DNA of 15,877 nt from Thermaceae bacterium. Lineage in GTDB: Bacteria; Deinococcota; Deinococci; Deinococcales; Marinithermaceae. The DNA is taken from the NCBI GenBank assembly GCA_026989475.1, contig JALSJG010000154.1, positions 1 through 15,877 of the forward strand. The letters are read 5' to 3'. Made by a program: the position numbers and the translations under genes. Below, piece after piece: positions 1 through 7,064 of the stretch. Positions within the stretch are counted from its first letter, which is position 1. Every line of letters starts with the position of its first letter. A model generated the notes under the pieces. That model was not told the origin of the DNA and searched no databases. It saw only the letters and a program-made list of their open reading frames with translations.

Positions 1-1
1 C

Positions 2-2098
2 GAGCTTGCCGGCCGCCTCCGCGCGCGGCTGGCTTGGATCTTCGTGGACGAGTACCAGGATACGAGTCCTCTGCAGGGGCGGGTCTTTGAACGGCTCGAG
101 GGCCTGGGCGTGGGGCTTTTGGTGGTGGGCGACCCCAAGCAGGCGATCTATGCCTTCCGGAACGCCGACGTCGAGGTCTTCCGCCGGGCCCGGCGCCGGG
201 CCGAACGGGTCCATTACCTCGACATCAGCTACCGCCATGCCCATACGTTGGTGGCCTTTTTGAACCGGTTCACCCGGGAGCTCGCTGCTCGAGAGCTCGG
301 GTTCACCCCGGTCGAGGCCCCTGAGGTCCGGGCCCGGCCAGGAGCCCCGGAAGGTCGGGTGGAGGCGCTCAAGGTGGAAGGGCCCCGGCCGCTCGCCGAC
401 CTGCGCCGGGCCGAGGCGCGTGAGGTGGTCCGCTGGCTACGGGAACACCACGAGGCCGGACGGAAGTGGTCGGAGATGGCGGTCTTGGTCCGCAGCCGGA
501 CGAGCTATGAAGCCTTAAAGCCCGCGCTCCTTGCCGAGGGTGTGCCCCACGTATTCGTAGGGGCGCGGGGGTTTTTCCGGCTTCGGGAGGTTCGGGACCT
601 GGTAGAGGCGGCCCGGGCTGCCCTCGACCCAGGGGATCGCCTCGCGCTCGGTGCCTTCTTGCGAGGGCCTTTCGGCGGACTTTCGCTCGGCGAAGTGGTG
701 GCGGTGCTTCGGGCCGAGGACCCCGTGGCCGCCCTTTCCGCCTGGCCGCACGTGAAGGCGCGCCTGCTTGCGCTCATCGAGCGGGCCCGGATGCTGGATC
801 CGGTGCGTTTCTTTGAGGAGCTGGCCCGGGCTCGGTTGATCGGGGGCTCGAGTTACCTCGAGCTCCTCGAACCCCGGGCCCGGGCCAACGTGGACCGGCT
901 GCTTTTCTTGCTCGCGTCCAAGCGCTTTTCCCGGCTTGAGCTGCTCCTTAGGGAGCTCGAGGAACTCCGGGCTCTGGACGCCGAGGCCGAGGTGGCCGAG
1001 GGGGGGTTCGAGGCCGTTCGGGTCTACACCTTTCACGGGGCCAAGGGGCTCGAGTGGCCGGTGGTGGCGGTCTTTGACCTTGCCCGGGGAGAACGCCGGG
1101 AGCGGGAGCGGGTCTACGTCGCTCCCGGCGAGGGCCGGTATGCTTTCATGGGCGACCCCTCCTACCCGGAGTTCGAGGCCTCCTGGGAGGAGCGAGAGCG
1201 GGACGAGTTTCACCGGCTGCTCTACGTCGCCTTTTCCCGGCCTCGGGAGGCGTTGCTTTTTAGCTACAGCGTCTCGATGCGAAAAACCGCGCAGGGCCTT
1301 CGTCCCCAGCCCCGCGGCCTGGCCCGGGTTTTAGAGTCGCTCGGGGTGATGGACTGGCCGGAGGTACGGGCGCGGAAGCTTTGGATCGAGAAATCCCCCA
1401 GCGTTTGGAGCGCGCATGACGGCCCTGCTCCGGCCGCGCCGGATCCGATCCTTTCGCGCTCGATCGAGCCCGGTCCCTGGCCCCGGGTCACGAGCCCTAC
1501 CGCCTTGAAGTCCGAGCGACTCGAACCTTCCTATGCCGACCCGGAAGCGATCTACGCCGAGCCCGATCCTCTGGGACGGGGGCTGGGACGGGTGGTGGGA
1601 ACGCTGGTACACGCCGCCATCGCCGCGGGCTGGGGGCCCGAGCGGGTGGACGGGCTCCTGCGTCAGGAAGCAGCGCAACACCTCACCGAGGAGGAACGGC
1701 GGCAGGTGAGGGAGGCGATCCTGGAGCTCCTCAGGGCCTACGGGGATCTCCTTGGGGGGGCGCTTCCCAGACTGGAAGCGCGGGAAAGGGACCATGCCGA
1801 GCTTCCCTTCGTCTACCCCCTCGGCAGGACGGTGATCCACGGGGTCATCGACCGGCTCTACCAGGTTGGCGGCACCTGGTTCCTCGAGGATTACAAGACC
1901 GACCGGGTCGAGGGCGATCTTCTGGAGTACGCCAAGGCCCAGGGTTACGACTTCCAGCTCGCCGTCTACCGCCAGGCGGTAGAGGCGGTGCTAGGGATAC
2001 GGCCCCGGGTCCGCCTCGTCTTCCTCGCCCGAAAGGAGGTGCTCGAGCTCGACGAGGACCTCCTCGAGGCCGCCCTCACCCGCTTCGAGCTCGGCTAG
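2..2098 (+). CDS. AddA/RecB-like UvrD-family helicase-nuclease, 5' truncated
   Basis: The frame is open from the window edge, so the N-terminus with the Walker A motif lies outside; 698 residues are visible. It is a superfamily 1A DNA helicase: motif II DEYQDT (about residues 16-21), motif III GDPKQAIYAFR (43-53), motif IV ISYRH (75-79), motif V YTFHGAKGLEWP (about 342-353) and motif VI YVAFSRPRE (about 408-416). The C-terminus carries a RecB-type PD-(D/E)XK nuclease with GVIDRL (D617) and EDYKTD (D630, K632). Helicase plus C-terminal nuclease is the layout of AddA and RecB, which process double-strand break ends for RecA. No AddB or RecC gene is visible; it could lie upstream. The GTG at 44 is the Val of the Walker B strand, not a start. 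The family is sure; AddA rather than another UvrD-nuclease is inferred. Confidence 0.88.
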   Translation, partial: ELAGRLRARLAWIFVDEYQDTSPLQGRVFERLEGLGVGLLVVGDPKQAIYAFRNADVEVFRRARRRAERVHYLDISYRHAHTLVAFLNRFTRELAARELGFTPVEAPEVRARPGAPEGRVEALKVEGPRPLADLRRAEAREVVRWLREHHEAGRKWSEMAVLVRSRTSYEALKPALLAEGVPHVFVGARGFFRLREVRDLVEAARAALDPGDRLALGAFLRGPFGGLSLGEVVAVLRAEDPVAALSAWPHVKARLLALIERARMLDPVRFFEELARARLIGGSSYLELLEPRARANVDRLLFLLASKRFSRLELLLRELEELRALDAEAEVAEGGFEAVRVYTFHGAKGLEWPVVAVFDLARGERRERERVYVAPGEGRYAFMGDPSYPEFEASWEERERDEFHRLLYVAFSRPREALLFSYSVSMRKTAQGLRPQPRGLARVLESLGVMDWPEVRARKLWIEKSPSVWSAHDGPAPAAPDPILSRSIEPGPWPRVTSPTALKSERLEPSYADPEAIYAEPDPLGRGLGRVVGTLVHAAIAAGWGPERVDGLLRQEAAQHLTEEERRQVREAILELLRAYGDLLGGALPRLEARERDHAELPFVYPLGRTVIHGVIDRLYQVGGTWFLEDYKTDRVEGDLLEYAKAQGYDFQLAVYRQAVEAVLGIRPRVRLVFLARKEVLELDEDLLEAALTRFELG

Positions 2099-2209
2099 GG
2101 CGGCCTCGATCTCCTGACTGCCCTCGACCTCCTTGCCTGCCGCCACCAGGAGCCGGCCGTATAGGTAGCGGAGCCGCGGGTCCTCTTCTTCGAGGAGCCA
2201 CGCCCGCAA
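1991..2209 (-). CDS. possible small TPR-like helical protein, start uncertain
   Basis: A minus-strand frame fills the 155-bp gap between the helicase gene and the OsmC gene and runs 108 bp into the 3' end of the helicase gene. It predicts amphipathic helices rich in Leu, Ala, Arg and Glu, including RLRAWLLEEEDPRLRYLYGR then LLVAAGKEVEGSQEIEAALA, which resembles a tetratricopeptide helix pair. The part antisense to the helicase gene is a low-complexity acidic tail. The nearest usual start is TTG at 2207-2209, but the helix pattern continues upstream in frame to about 2275 (LAELRRLLAAGDELAAIA) with no ATG, GTG or TTG. A CTG start at 2246-2248 coupled to the OsmC stop is possible, as is a decayed gene. 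Homology was not tested. Confidence 0.4.
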   Translation of the reverse strand: MRAWLLEEEDPRLRYLYGRLLVAAGKEVEGSQEIEAALAELEAGEGGLEEVLVELEHLLSGEEDEADPGPYP

Positions 2210-2253
2210 GCGCGCGATCGCCGCGAGCTCGTCGCCCGCGGCGAGCAGGCGCC

Positions 2254-2679
2254 TTAGCTCTGCGAGTCTTCCTCCCAGGGCTCGACCACCACCTCGAGGA
2301 GCACCTCGGCGTTTAGGTTTGCGGTCACCGAGCAGAACTTCTTGTGCGAGAGCTCGGCCGCGTGCCGGAGGGCTTTCTCGGTGACCCCGGGTCCGCTCCC
2401 GATGTGCCGGACCACGATCTTGGTGTAGCGCTTGGGGTGGGTTTCGGCCCGCTCGCCCTCGACCTCGACCCGGTAGCGGGCGAGGGGGGTGCGCTTTTTC
2501 TTCATGATGCTCACCACGTCGTAGGCGGTGCAGGAGCCCAGCGAGGCGAGGAGGAGCTCCATGGGCCGAAAACCCACGGGGGGGCTTTCGCCGTCAATGA
2601 CGATTCGCACCTGGGATTCGTTCTCGGCGGAGAAGCGAAAGCCGCAGAGGTGTTCCACGACGATCTTCTTCCGGCTCAT
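2254..2679 (-). CDS. OsmC/Ohr-family protein
   Basis: The protein has 141 residues, the usual size of the OsmC family of thiol-dependent hydroperoxide reductases and related proteins. Both family cysteines are present: C50 in LASLGSCTAYDV and C116 in SHKKFCSVTANL. Peroxide reduction is therefore possible, though many OsmC-like proteins have no tested substrate. The ATG at 2677-2679 is preferred because GGAG lies 6 nt before it; an in-frame ATG at 2689-2691 overlaps the SDR stop as TAATG and would add MELR. Either way the gene is tightly coupled to the SDR gene upstream, so the two are probably co-transcribed. An additional cysteine (C12) lies in the first strand. The family call is secure; the substrate is unknown. 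Confidence 0.88.
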   Translation of the reverse strand: MSRKKIVVEHLCGFRFSAENESQVRIVIDGESPPVGFRPMELLLASLGSCTAYDVVSIMKKKRTPLARYRVEVEGERAETHPKRYTKIVVRHIGSGPGVTEKALRHAAELSHKKFCSVTANLNAEVLLEVVVEPWEEDSQS

Positions 2680-2690
2680 ACGAAGCTCCA

Positions 2691-3476
2691 TTAAAGCAGA
2701 CCGCGCACGTACCCGCCGTCCACGATCAGGGTCTGGCCGGTGATGTAGCCCGCCGGAACGCCCATCAAAAAGACCGCCGCCGCTGCGATCTCCTCGGGGC
2801 GGCCGAGCCGCTTCATGGGGATGGTGGCCTCGAGCCGGCGCTCGGCCTCCTCGGGGCGGATCCCCTCGCGCTCGGCCTGGTGGGCGAGCAGCGCCTCCAC
2901 CCGCTCGGTCTTGGTGTAGCCCGGCCCGACCGCATTCACCGTGATCCCGTGGGGGGCGAGCTCGCGGGAGAGGGTCTTCAGGTAGCCGGTAAGCCCCGCC
3001 CGGATGCCGTTGGAGAGCGCCAGGTTCTCGACCGGCTCCTTGACCGAGATCGAGGTGATGAAAACGAGCCGGCCAAAACCCCGCGCCTGCATGCCGGGTA
3101 CGAGCCCCTGCACCAGCCGGACCATGGGCAAAAAGAGCGCCTCGAAAGCCCGGCTCCAGGCCTCGGGGGCGAGCTCGAAGGCGCTTCCCGGCGGGGGGCC
3201 GCCGGTGTTGCCCAAAAAGAGCTCGGCTTCGCCGAAGCCCTTGAGCTTTTCCAGGATCCGCTCCGCCGCGTCCTCGCGGGAGAGGTCCACCGCCAGGTAG
3301 TCGGCCTCCGCGCCCCTTTCCCGGATCTCCCGGGCGAGCTCGGCGAGCCGCTCCGGGCTGCGGGCGACCAGGAAGACCCGCGCGCCCTCTTCCGCGAGGG
3401 CGAGCGCCACCGCCCGGCCGATCCCTTTGGAGGCGCCGGTGACCAGCGCCGTCTTTCCCCGAATCCCTAGCTCCAT
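2691..3476 (-). CDS. atypical short-chain dehydrogenase/reductase (FabG-like, catalytic Tyr/Lys replaced)
   Basis: The 261-residue protein has a Rossmann fold with the nucleotide motif TGASKGIG (about residues 14-21) and the C-terminal GGY region of FabG-like SDRs. The active site is unusual. Ser142 (ITSIS) is at the normal place, but 13 residues later, where YxxxK is expected, the sequence is S155-NGI-R159 within LALSNGIRAGL. The NNAG motif is also altered (GNTGG, 89-93). This fits a known divergent SDR group resembling beta-ketoacyl-ACP reductase but lacking the catalytic tetrad. Ordinary NADPH-dependent ketoreductase activity is therefore doubtful. The ATG at 3474-3476 lies 6 nt after a TATAAT box, suggesting a leaderless mRNA. 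The stop overlaps the longer OsmC start. Confidence 0.9.
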   Translation of the reverse strand: MELGIRGKTALVTGASKGIGRAVALALAEEGARVFLVARSPERLAELAREIRERGAEADYLAVDLSREDAAERILEKLKGFGEAELFLGNTGGPPPGSAFELAPEAWSRAFEALFLPMVRLVQGLVPGMQARGFGRLVFITSISVKEPVENLALSNGIRAGLTGYLKTLSRELAPHGITVNAVGPGYTKTERVEALLAHQAEREGIRPEEAERRLEATIPMKRLGRPEEIAAAAVFLMGVPAGYITGQTLIVDGGYVRGLL

Positions 3477-3482
3477 GTCCGG

Positions 3483-3490
3483 ATTATAGT
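3483..3490. promoter_or_regulatory. overlapping divergent -10 elements, SDR and cupin genes
   Basis: The two ATGs are separated by 20 bp. On the minus strand TATAAT (3483-3488) lies 6 nt before the SDR ATG. On the plus strand TATAGT (3485-3490) lies 6 nt before the cupin ATG. The 8-bp core is nearly symmetric, so one element may fire both ways. The spacing places both transcription starts at or next to the start codons, and neither gene has a Shine-Dalgarno sequence. I see no clear -35 box. Confidence 0.65.
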
Positions 3491-3496
3491 GGCGGT

Positions 3497-3832
3497 ATGG
3501 AGATCAAGGACCTCGCCGCGCTCGTGCGGTTTTCCGAGGAAAAGATGCAAAAGATCGAGGTCTTCCCCTCGAAGCGCATGCGCTACGACCTTTACACCCT
3601 GCTCCCCGGGCAGGGCCAGCGGGTGCACGCCCACGCGGACGCCGACAAGATTTACTACGCCCTCGAGGGCGAGGTGATGCTCCGGGTGGGCGAGGAAGAG
3701 GCCCTCTTGCCCGAGGGGTCGGCGGGGTTCGCCCCCGCGGGGGTGCCCCACGGGGTGCGGAACGTCTCCGCGAGCCCGGCGGTTTTGCTCGTGGTCATGG
3801 CCCCGCGGGAAGGGGCTTCGAAAACCACTTGA
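3497..3832 (+). CDS. small single-domain cupin protein
   Basis: The 111-residue protein is almost entirely one cupin beta-barrel. Motif 1 has H44 and H46 (RVHAHADAD), with D50 where a metal-binding Glu is usual, followed by the LEGEV turn. Motif 2 contributes H85 (PAGVPHGVRN). It could bind a divalent metal through three His and one Asp. Single-domain cupins include isomerases, dioxygenases and sensory proteins, so no reaction can be assigned. The gene diverges from the SDR gene and may be co-regulated with it. Its ATG follows TATAGT by 6 nt, which suggests leaderless translation. The last 38 bp overlap the convergent GNAT gene. Confidence 0.82.
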   Translation: MEIKDLAALVRFSEEKMQKIEVFPSKRMRYDLYTLLPGQGQRVHAHADADKIYYALEGEVMLRVGEEEALLPEGSAGFAPAGVPHGVRNVSASPAVLLVVMAPREGASKTT

Positions 3833-4283
3833 CCGCCGGCCCCCCGCTTTTTTGAAAGCGGTACCCAAGGGTGGTGAAAAACCGCTCCGCGCTCGGGTTC
3901 TCGCCGTAGACCACGGCGTAGAGGGTGCGGTAGCGGCCGGCCAGGCTTTGCTCGAGCTCCCGCACCGCTTGCTGCCCGATCCCAAGCCCGCGGTAGGCCT
4001 CGGCGACGAGCACCAAGGAGAGCGTGGCCGCGCCGTCCTCGGGGTGGTCGAGCTTGTAGTCGAGGAGCCCCACCGCTTCCTCGGCCAAGAAGATCAGCTC
4101 GACGCGCCGCTTTTCGTCCCCTTGGGCGGCGAGGAGCTCGCGCTCGACGTCGGCCTCGGTGGGGAGCTCGGCGCCGATGGTCTCGAAGTAGCCCGGGCTC
4201 TGGCGGTAGATCGCGAGGATCCGGGGAAGGTCGGCAAGCTCCGCCGGCCGCCGCCGGAGGGGGAGCTCGGTGGGGGTCGCCAT
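3795..4283 (-). CDS. GNAT-family N-acetyltransferase
   Basis: The 162-residue protein has the GNAT fold: an N-terminal segment with RRPAELADLPRILAIYRQSP, a strand pair around LIFLAEEAVGLLDYKLD (residues 63-79), the acetyl-CoA pyrophosphate loop YRGLGIG (97-103), and motif B NPSAERFFTTLGYR (129-142). It should transfer an acetyl group from acetyl-CoA to an amine; the substrate cannot be deduced. The ATG at 4281-4283 is preceded by GAGG with 4 nt spacing and by TAAGAT 8 nt upstream. The 3' end overlaps the cupin gene tail-to-tail by 38 bp. The csp terminator lies upstream, so the gene is probably transcribed alone. Confidence 0.87.
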   Translation of the reverse strand: MATPTELPLRRRPAELADLPRILAIYRQSPGYFETIGAELPTEADVERELLAAQGDEKRRVELIFLAEEAVGLLDYKLDHPEDGAATLSLVLVAEAYRGLGIGQQAVRELEQSLAGRYRTLYAVVYGENPSAERFFTTLGYRFQKSGGPAVKWFSKPLPAGP

Positions 4284-4291
4284 CGGGCCTC

Positions 4292-4297
4292 ATCTTA
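4292..4297 (-). promoter_or_regulatory. candidate -10 box for the GNAT gene
   Basis: TAAGAT on the minus strand ends 8 nt before the GNAT ATG, allowing only a 1-2 nt leader. No convincing -35 is visible. The region upstream is the csp terminator, so the gene needs its own start. Confidence 0.35.
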
Positions 4298-4317
4298 GGG
4301 GGCGAAGGGGGTGAGAA

Positions 4318-4353
4318 GGGAAAGCGGCCGGGGCTCGCCCCGGCCGCTTTCCC
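4318..4353 (-). terminator. terminator of the cold-shock gene, 16-bp perfect stem
   Basis: Positions 4318-4333 pair perfectly with 4338-4353 around a CTCG tetraloop, beginning 10 nt after the csp stop. The minus-strand tail is TTCTCAC, so the U tract is weak, but the stem is very stable. It separates csp from the GNAT gene on the same strand. Confidence 0.75.
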
Positions 4354-4363
4354 GGTCTTAGAT

Positions 4364-4585
4364 TTACTGGTCCGCCGGCTCCACGACGGTGACGTTCACC
4401 GCCTGGGGGCCCTTCCCGGCCCGGCCCGGCTCGACCTCGAACTCGACGATGTCGCCCTCGTTCAGGGTGCGGAAGCCCTCGGCGTTGATGGCGGTGTAGT
4501 GGACGAAGACGTCCCCTTCGCCCTCGCGCTCGATGAAGCCGTAACCCTTTTCCGCGTTGAACCACTTGACTCGACCCTTCGGCAT
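4364..4585 (-). CDS. csp: cold-shock domain protein (CspA family)
   Basis: The 73-residue protein is a single five-stranded OB-fold cold-shock domain. RNP1 is KGYGFI (residues 13-18) and RNP2 is VFVHY (26-30), the aromatic nucleic-acid-binding surface of CspA proteins. The start [10 protein letters not shown] is typical. Such proteins bind single-stranded RNA and DNA and keep transcripts unfolded; many are constitutive rather than cold-induced. The ATG at 4583-4585 follows AAAGGAAG with about 7 nt spacing. A TGGACA/TACCCT promoter lies just after the dnaJ stop and gives a leader of about 70 nt. A strong terminator follows. The gene is probably expressed independently of dnaJ upstream. Confidence 0.95.
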   Translation of the reverse strand: MPKGRVKWFNAEKGYGFIEREGEGDVFVHYTAINAEGFRTLNEGDIVEFEVEPGRAGKGPQAVNVTVVEPADQ

Positions 4586-4662
4586 TGCAAACTTCCTTTC
4601 TCTCGCCCGGATCTGGGGGTTGGGACTCGCTTTGCGCCCCCGGATTTTCCCCGGACGCCTAA

Positions 4663-4690
4663 GGGTACCATCCGGGCGCCCGCTTGTCCA
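4663..4690 (-). promoter_or_regulatory. candidate csp promoter
   Basis: On the minus strand TGGACA (4685-4690) and TACCCT (4663-4668) are 16 bp apart. The -35 starts immediately after the dnaJ stop codon. The start point would be near 4656, giving csp a 5' UTR of about 70 nt. No strong hairpin is seen in that leader. Confidence 0.55.
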
Positions 4691-5761
4691 CTACTTTTTG
4701 AAGGCCCGCTTGACCTTCTCCCAGATCCCCTCGAGCCCGGCCGCCTCCCCCATCGCCTCGGCGTACTCGAGGAGGGCCTTCTTGGCCTTGGGCGGGAGCC
4801 TTTTCGGAACCTCGAGCTCGGTGACCACGAGCAGGCTCCCGGGCCGTCCCCCGCCCGGGTCCGGGAGGCCCGCGCCCTCCAGCTCAAAGACCTCGCCGTG
4901 CCCGGTCCCCGGCGGGATCTCGAGCGGCACCGGCCCGTCGAGGCTGGGCACCTCCACCCGGGCCCCGAGGGCCGCCTGGGCGAGCCCGAGCTTCAGGGTG
5001 TAGATCAGGTTCTTTCCGTCGCGCCTGAGCTCGGGGTGGGGCTTTGCCCGCACCCGCACGTAGAGGTCCCCGGCGCCCCCGGGCCCGACGTGCCCCCGCC
5101 CGGGCACCCGGAGGAGCTGATCCTCGCCGATCCCCGGCGGGATCGTCAGGGTGATCTCCTCCTCGGTCTGGACGAGCCCGCGGCCGCCGCAGGTGGGGCA
5201 GCGCTCGGTGAGGATGCGGCCGGTCCCCTTGCAGTGGGGGCAGGGGGTTTCCTGCACCATGGTGCCGAAGATGGTCCGCTGGAAGCTCTGGACCCGGCCC
5301 GATCCCCGGCAGGTGGGGCAGACCTGGGCCTTCCCGCCGGCGCCGCCGCAGCTCGGGCAGGGCACCTGGCGCGGGTACCGCACCTTGACCTCGCCCCCCT
5401 TGGCCAGGGTCCCCAGGTCCACCTCGACCTCGAGCTCGATGTCCGCTCCCCGCCCCCGGCGGCTTTTTGCCCCGAGGCGCACCCCGAAGAGCTCCTCGAA
5501 GAGGTCGAAGAGGTCCTCGGGGTAGACGTTCCGGTAGGCCTCGGCCCCCTCGACGAAGCCCCGCCGGTCGTACTCGGCCCGCTTTTTCGGGTCCGAGAGC
5601 ACCGCGTAGGCCTCGTTGATCTCCTTGAAGCGCTCCTCGGCCTCGGGGTCGCCCCGGTTTTTGTCCGGGTGGTACTTTTTCGCGAGTTCCCGGTAGGCGC
5701 GCTTGATCTCCTCCGGGCTCGCGTCCTGGGAGACGCCGAGGATCGCGTAGTAGTCCTTCAT
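4691..5761 (-). CDS. dnaJ: chaperone DnaJ, zinc-finger type, without a G/F-rich linker
   Basis: The 356-residue Hsp40 has an N-terminal J domain (about 3-68) with HPD at 31-33, which stimulates the DnaK ATPase. All four zinc repeats are intact: CPSCGGAG (C135/C138), CPTCRGSG (C148/C151), CPHCKGTG (C174/C177) and CPTCGGRG (C188/C191). Two C-terminal substrate-binding domains follow (about 200-320). The Gly/Phe-rich linker of classical DnaJ is absent; residues 70-105 contain an acidic [11 protein letters not shown] stretch and a basic patch instead. No dnaK or grpE is near. T. thermophilus is known to have a short DnaJ without the zinc domain in its dnaK cluster, so this may be a second, stand-alone DnaJ. 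The start ATG follows AAGGA by about 7 nt. Confidence 0.95.
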   Translation of the reverse strand: MKDYYAILGVSQDASPEEIKRAYRELAKKYHPDKNRGDPEAEERFKEINEAYAVLSDPKKRAEYDRRGFVEGAEAYRNVYPEDLFDLFEELFGVRLGAKSRRGRGADIELEVEVDLGTLAKGGEVKVRYPRQVPCPSCGGAGGKAQVCPTCRGSGRVQSFQRTIFGTMVQETPCPHCKGTGRILTERCPTCGGRGLVQTEEEITLTIPPGIGEDQLLRVPGRGHVGPGGAGDLYVRVRAKPHPELRRDGKNLIYTLKLGLAQAALGARVEVPSLDGPVPLEIPPGTGHGEVFELEGAGLPDPGGGRPGSLLVVTELEVPKRLPPKAKKALLEYAEAMGEAAGLEGIWEKVKRAFKK

Positions 5762-5771
5762 CGCTTTCCTT

Positions 5772-5777
5772 ACTATA
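5772..5777 (-). promoter_or_regulatory. candidate -10 box for dnaJ
   Basis: TATAGT on the minus strand ends 10 nt before the dnaJ ATG. A weak TTTAGA -35 lies 16 bp upstream and overlaps the divergent rarA -10. The transcript leader would be only 3-4 nt, so the AAGGA upstream of the ATG would be mostly excluded from it. No CIRCE-like inverted repeat is visible. Confidence 0.5.
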
Positions 5778-5795
5778 GGCGCCGCCCGCGTTTTC

Positions 5796-5801
5796 TAAAA
5801 T
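5796..5801 (+). promoter_or_regulatory. candidate -10 box for rarA (leaderless)
   Basis: TAAAAT ends 6 nt before the rarA GTG, which places the transcription start at the start codon. There is no Shine-Dalgarno sequence. No good -35 is visible. Confidence 0.5.
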
Positions 5802-5803
5802 GC

Positions 5804-5818
5804 GGGGGTGCAACCCCC
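5804..5818 (+). other. rarA: hairpin enclosing the rarA start codon
   Basis: GGGGGT and ACCCCC pair with a three-base GCA loop. The GTG start at 5808-5810 uses the last G and T of the left arm plus the first loop base. Only a transcript starting upstream could form the full stem; a leaderless mRNA would lack four of the five left-arm Gs. Confidence 0.45.
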
Positions 5819-7064
5819 CTTGCCCGAGCGCGTGCGGCCAAGGCGGCTTTCGGAGATCGTCGGCCAGGAGGCGCTTTTGCGCCGCCTCGTCCGCATGGTC
5901 GAGCGGAAAAGTCCGGCCTCGATGATCCTCTGGGGCCCGCCGGGGAGCGGCAAGACCACGATCGCCCGGGTGCTCGCCGAGGCCCTGGACCTACCCTTCG
6001 CGGCCCTCTCGGCGGTGGAGGCCGGGGTCAGGGAGATCAAGGCGCTCGCCGAACGGGCCGAGAAGGAGGGGCCGATTCTGCTTTTCTTCGACGAGATCCA
6101 CCGGCTCAACAAGGCGCAGCAGGACTACCTCCTTCCCCACCTCGAGTCGGGGCGGTTCGTGCTCGTGGGGGCGACCACCGAGAACCCGAGCTTTTCCATC
6201 ATCCCCGCGCTCCGCTCAAGGGCGCGGGTCTATGTGCTCGAGCCCCTTGGGAAAGAGGAGATCCTCGCCCTTATGCGCCGGGCGCTAAGCCACCCCGAGG
6301 GGCTTCCCGGCGTCGAGGCCGAGGAGGAGGCGCTGGCGCTCATCGCCGAGGCCGCCTCCGGCGACGCCCGGCGGGCGCTCAGCGCGCTTGAGCTCGCCGC
6401 CGAGCTCGGCGAGGGGCGGGTGAGCGTGGAGGCGGCTAAGGAGGCGCTCGGCCGCGAGAACCTCGTGATGGATAAGGGCGGCGACGCCTTCTATGACCTG
6501 ATCAGCGCCCTGCACAAAAGCGTTCGCGGCTCCCACGCCGACGCCGCCCTTTACTACCTCGCCCGGATGCTCGAGGGCGGGGCCGACCCCCTCTACATCG
6601 CCCGCCGGCTGGTGCGGATGGCGGTGGAGGATATCGGCCTCGCCGATCCCGGTGCCCTCCGGGTGGCGCTCGCCGCCAAGGAGGCCTACGAGCTCCTGGG
6701 GAGCCCCGAGGGCGAGCTCGCCCTCGCGGAGGCCGTCCTCTACCTCGCGCTTGCCCCCAAGTCGAACCGGGTCTACCGGGCCTACGAGGCGGCCCGCCGG
6801 GCGGCCCGGGAGCACCCCGCGGCGCCGGTGCCCCTTCACCTCCGAAACGCCCCCACCGGGCTCATGAAGGCCCTCGGCTACGGCAAGGGCTACGCCTACT
6901 ACCACGACGACCCCGAGGGGAGCTTCGCCCAGGCGTATCTACCGAAGGAGCTCGAGGACGCCCGCTTTTACGAGCCCGGAGAGGAGGGCTTCGAAAAGCG
7001 GTTCAAGGCCCGCCTCGAGGAGCTGAGGCGGCGCTTCGCCGCCGCAAGGCGCGCGGGGCGCTAG
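5808..7064 (+). CDS. rarA: replication-associated recombination protein RarA (MgsA), AAA+ ATPase
   Basis: The 418-residue protein belongs to the clamp-loader-like RarA/MgsA/WRNIP1 group, which acts at stalled or single-stranded replication forks. The AAA+ core shows Walker [10 protein letters not shown] (43-51), Walker B FFDEIH (93-98), sensor 1 GATTENPSF (121-129) and SRA arginines near 137-140. The C-terminal part has the family segments [34 protein letters not shown] and [20 protein letters not shown], which form the tetramerisation region. Length is normal. GTG at 5808 gives the expected N-terminus with [16 protein letters not shown]. It is divergent from dnaJ and convergent with polX; the 102 bp to polX contains no convincing terminator. 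Confidence 0.95.
   Translation: MQPPLPERVRPRRLSEIVGQEALLRRLVRMVERKSPASMILWGPPGSGKTTIARVLAEALDLPFAALSAVEAGVREIKALAERAEKEGPILLFFDEIHRLNKAQQDYLLPHLESGRFVLVGATTENPSFSIIPALRSRARVYVLEPLGKEEILALMRRALSHPEGLPGVEAEEEALALIAEAASGDARRALSALELAAELGEGRVSVEAAKEALGRENLVMDKGGDAFYDLISALHKSVRGSHADAALYYLARMLEGGADPLYIARRLVRMAVEDIGLADPGALRVALAAKEAYELLGSPEGELALAEAVLYLALAPKSNRVYRAYEAARRAAREHPAAPVPLHLRNAPTGLMKALGYGKGYAYYHDDPEGSFAQAYLPKELEDARFYEPGEEGFEKRFKARLEELRRRFAAARRAGR

Noticed and set aside
4499..6391. Long open plus-strand frame of 630 codons opposite csp and dnaJ and running into rarA in another frame
   Set aside because: It is antisense to three clearly conserved genes; long open shadow frames are expected at this G+C and codon use.
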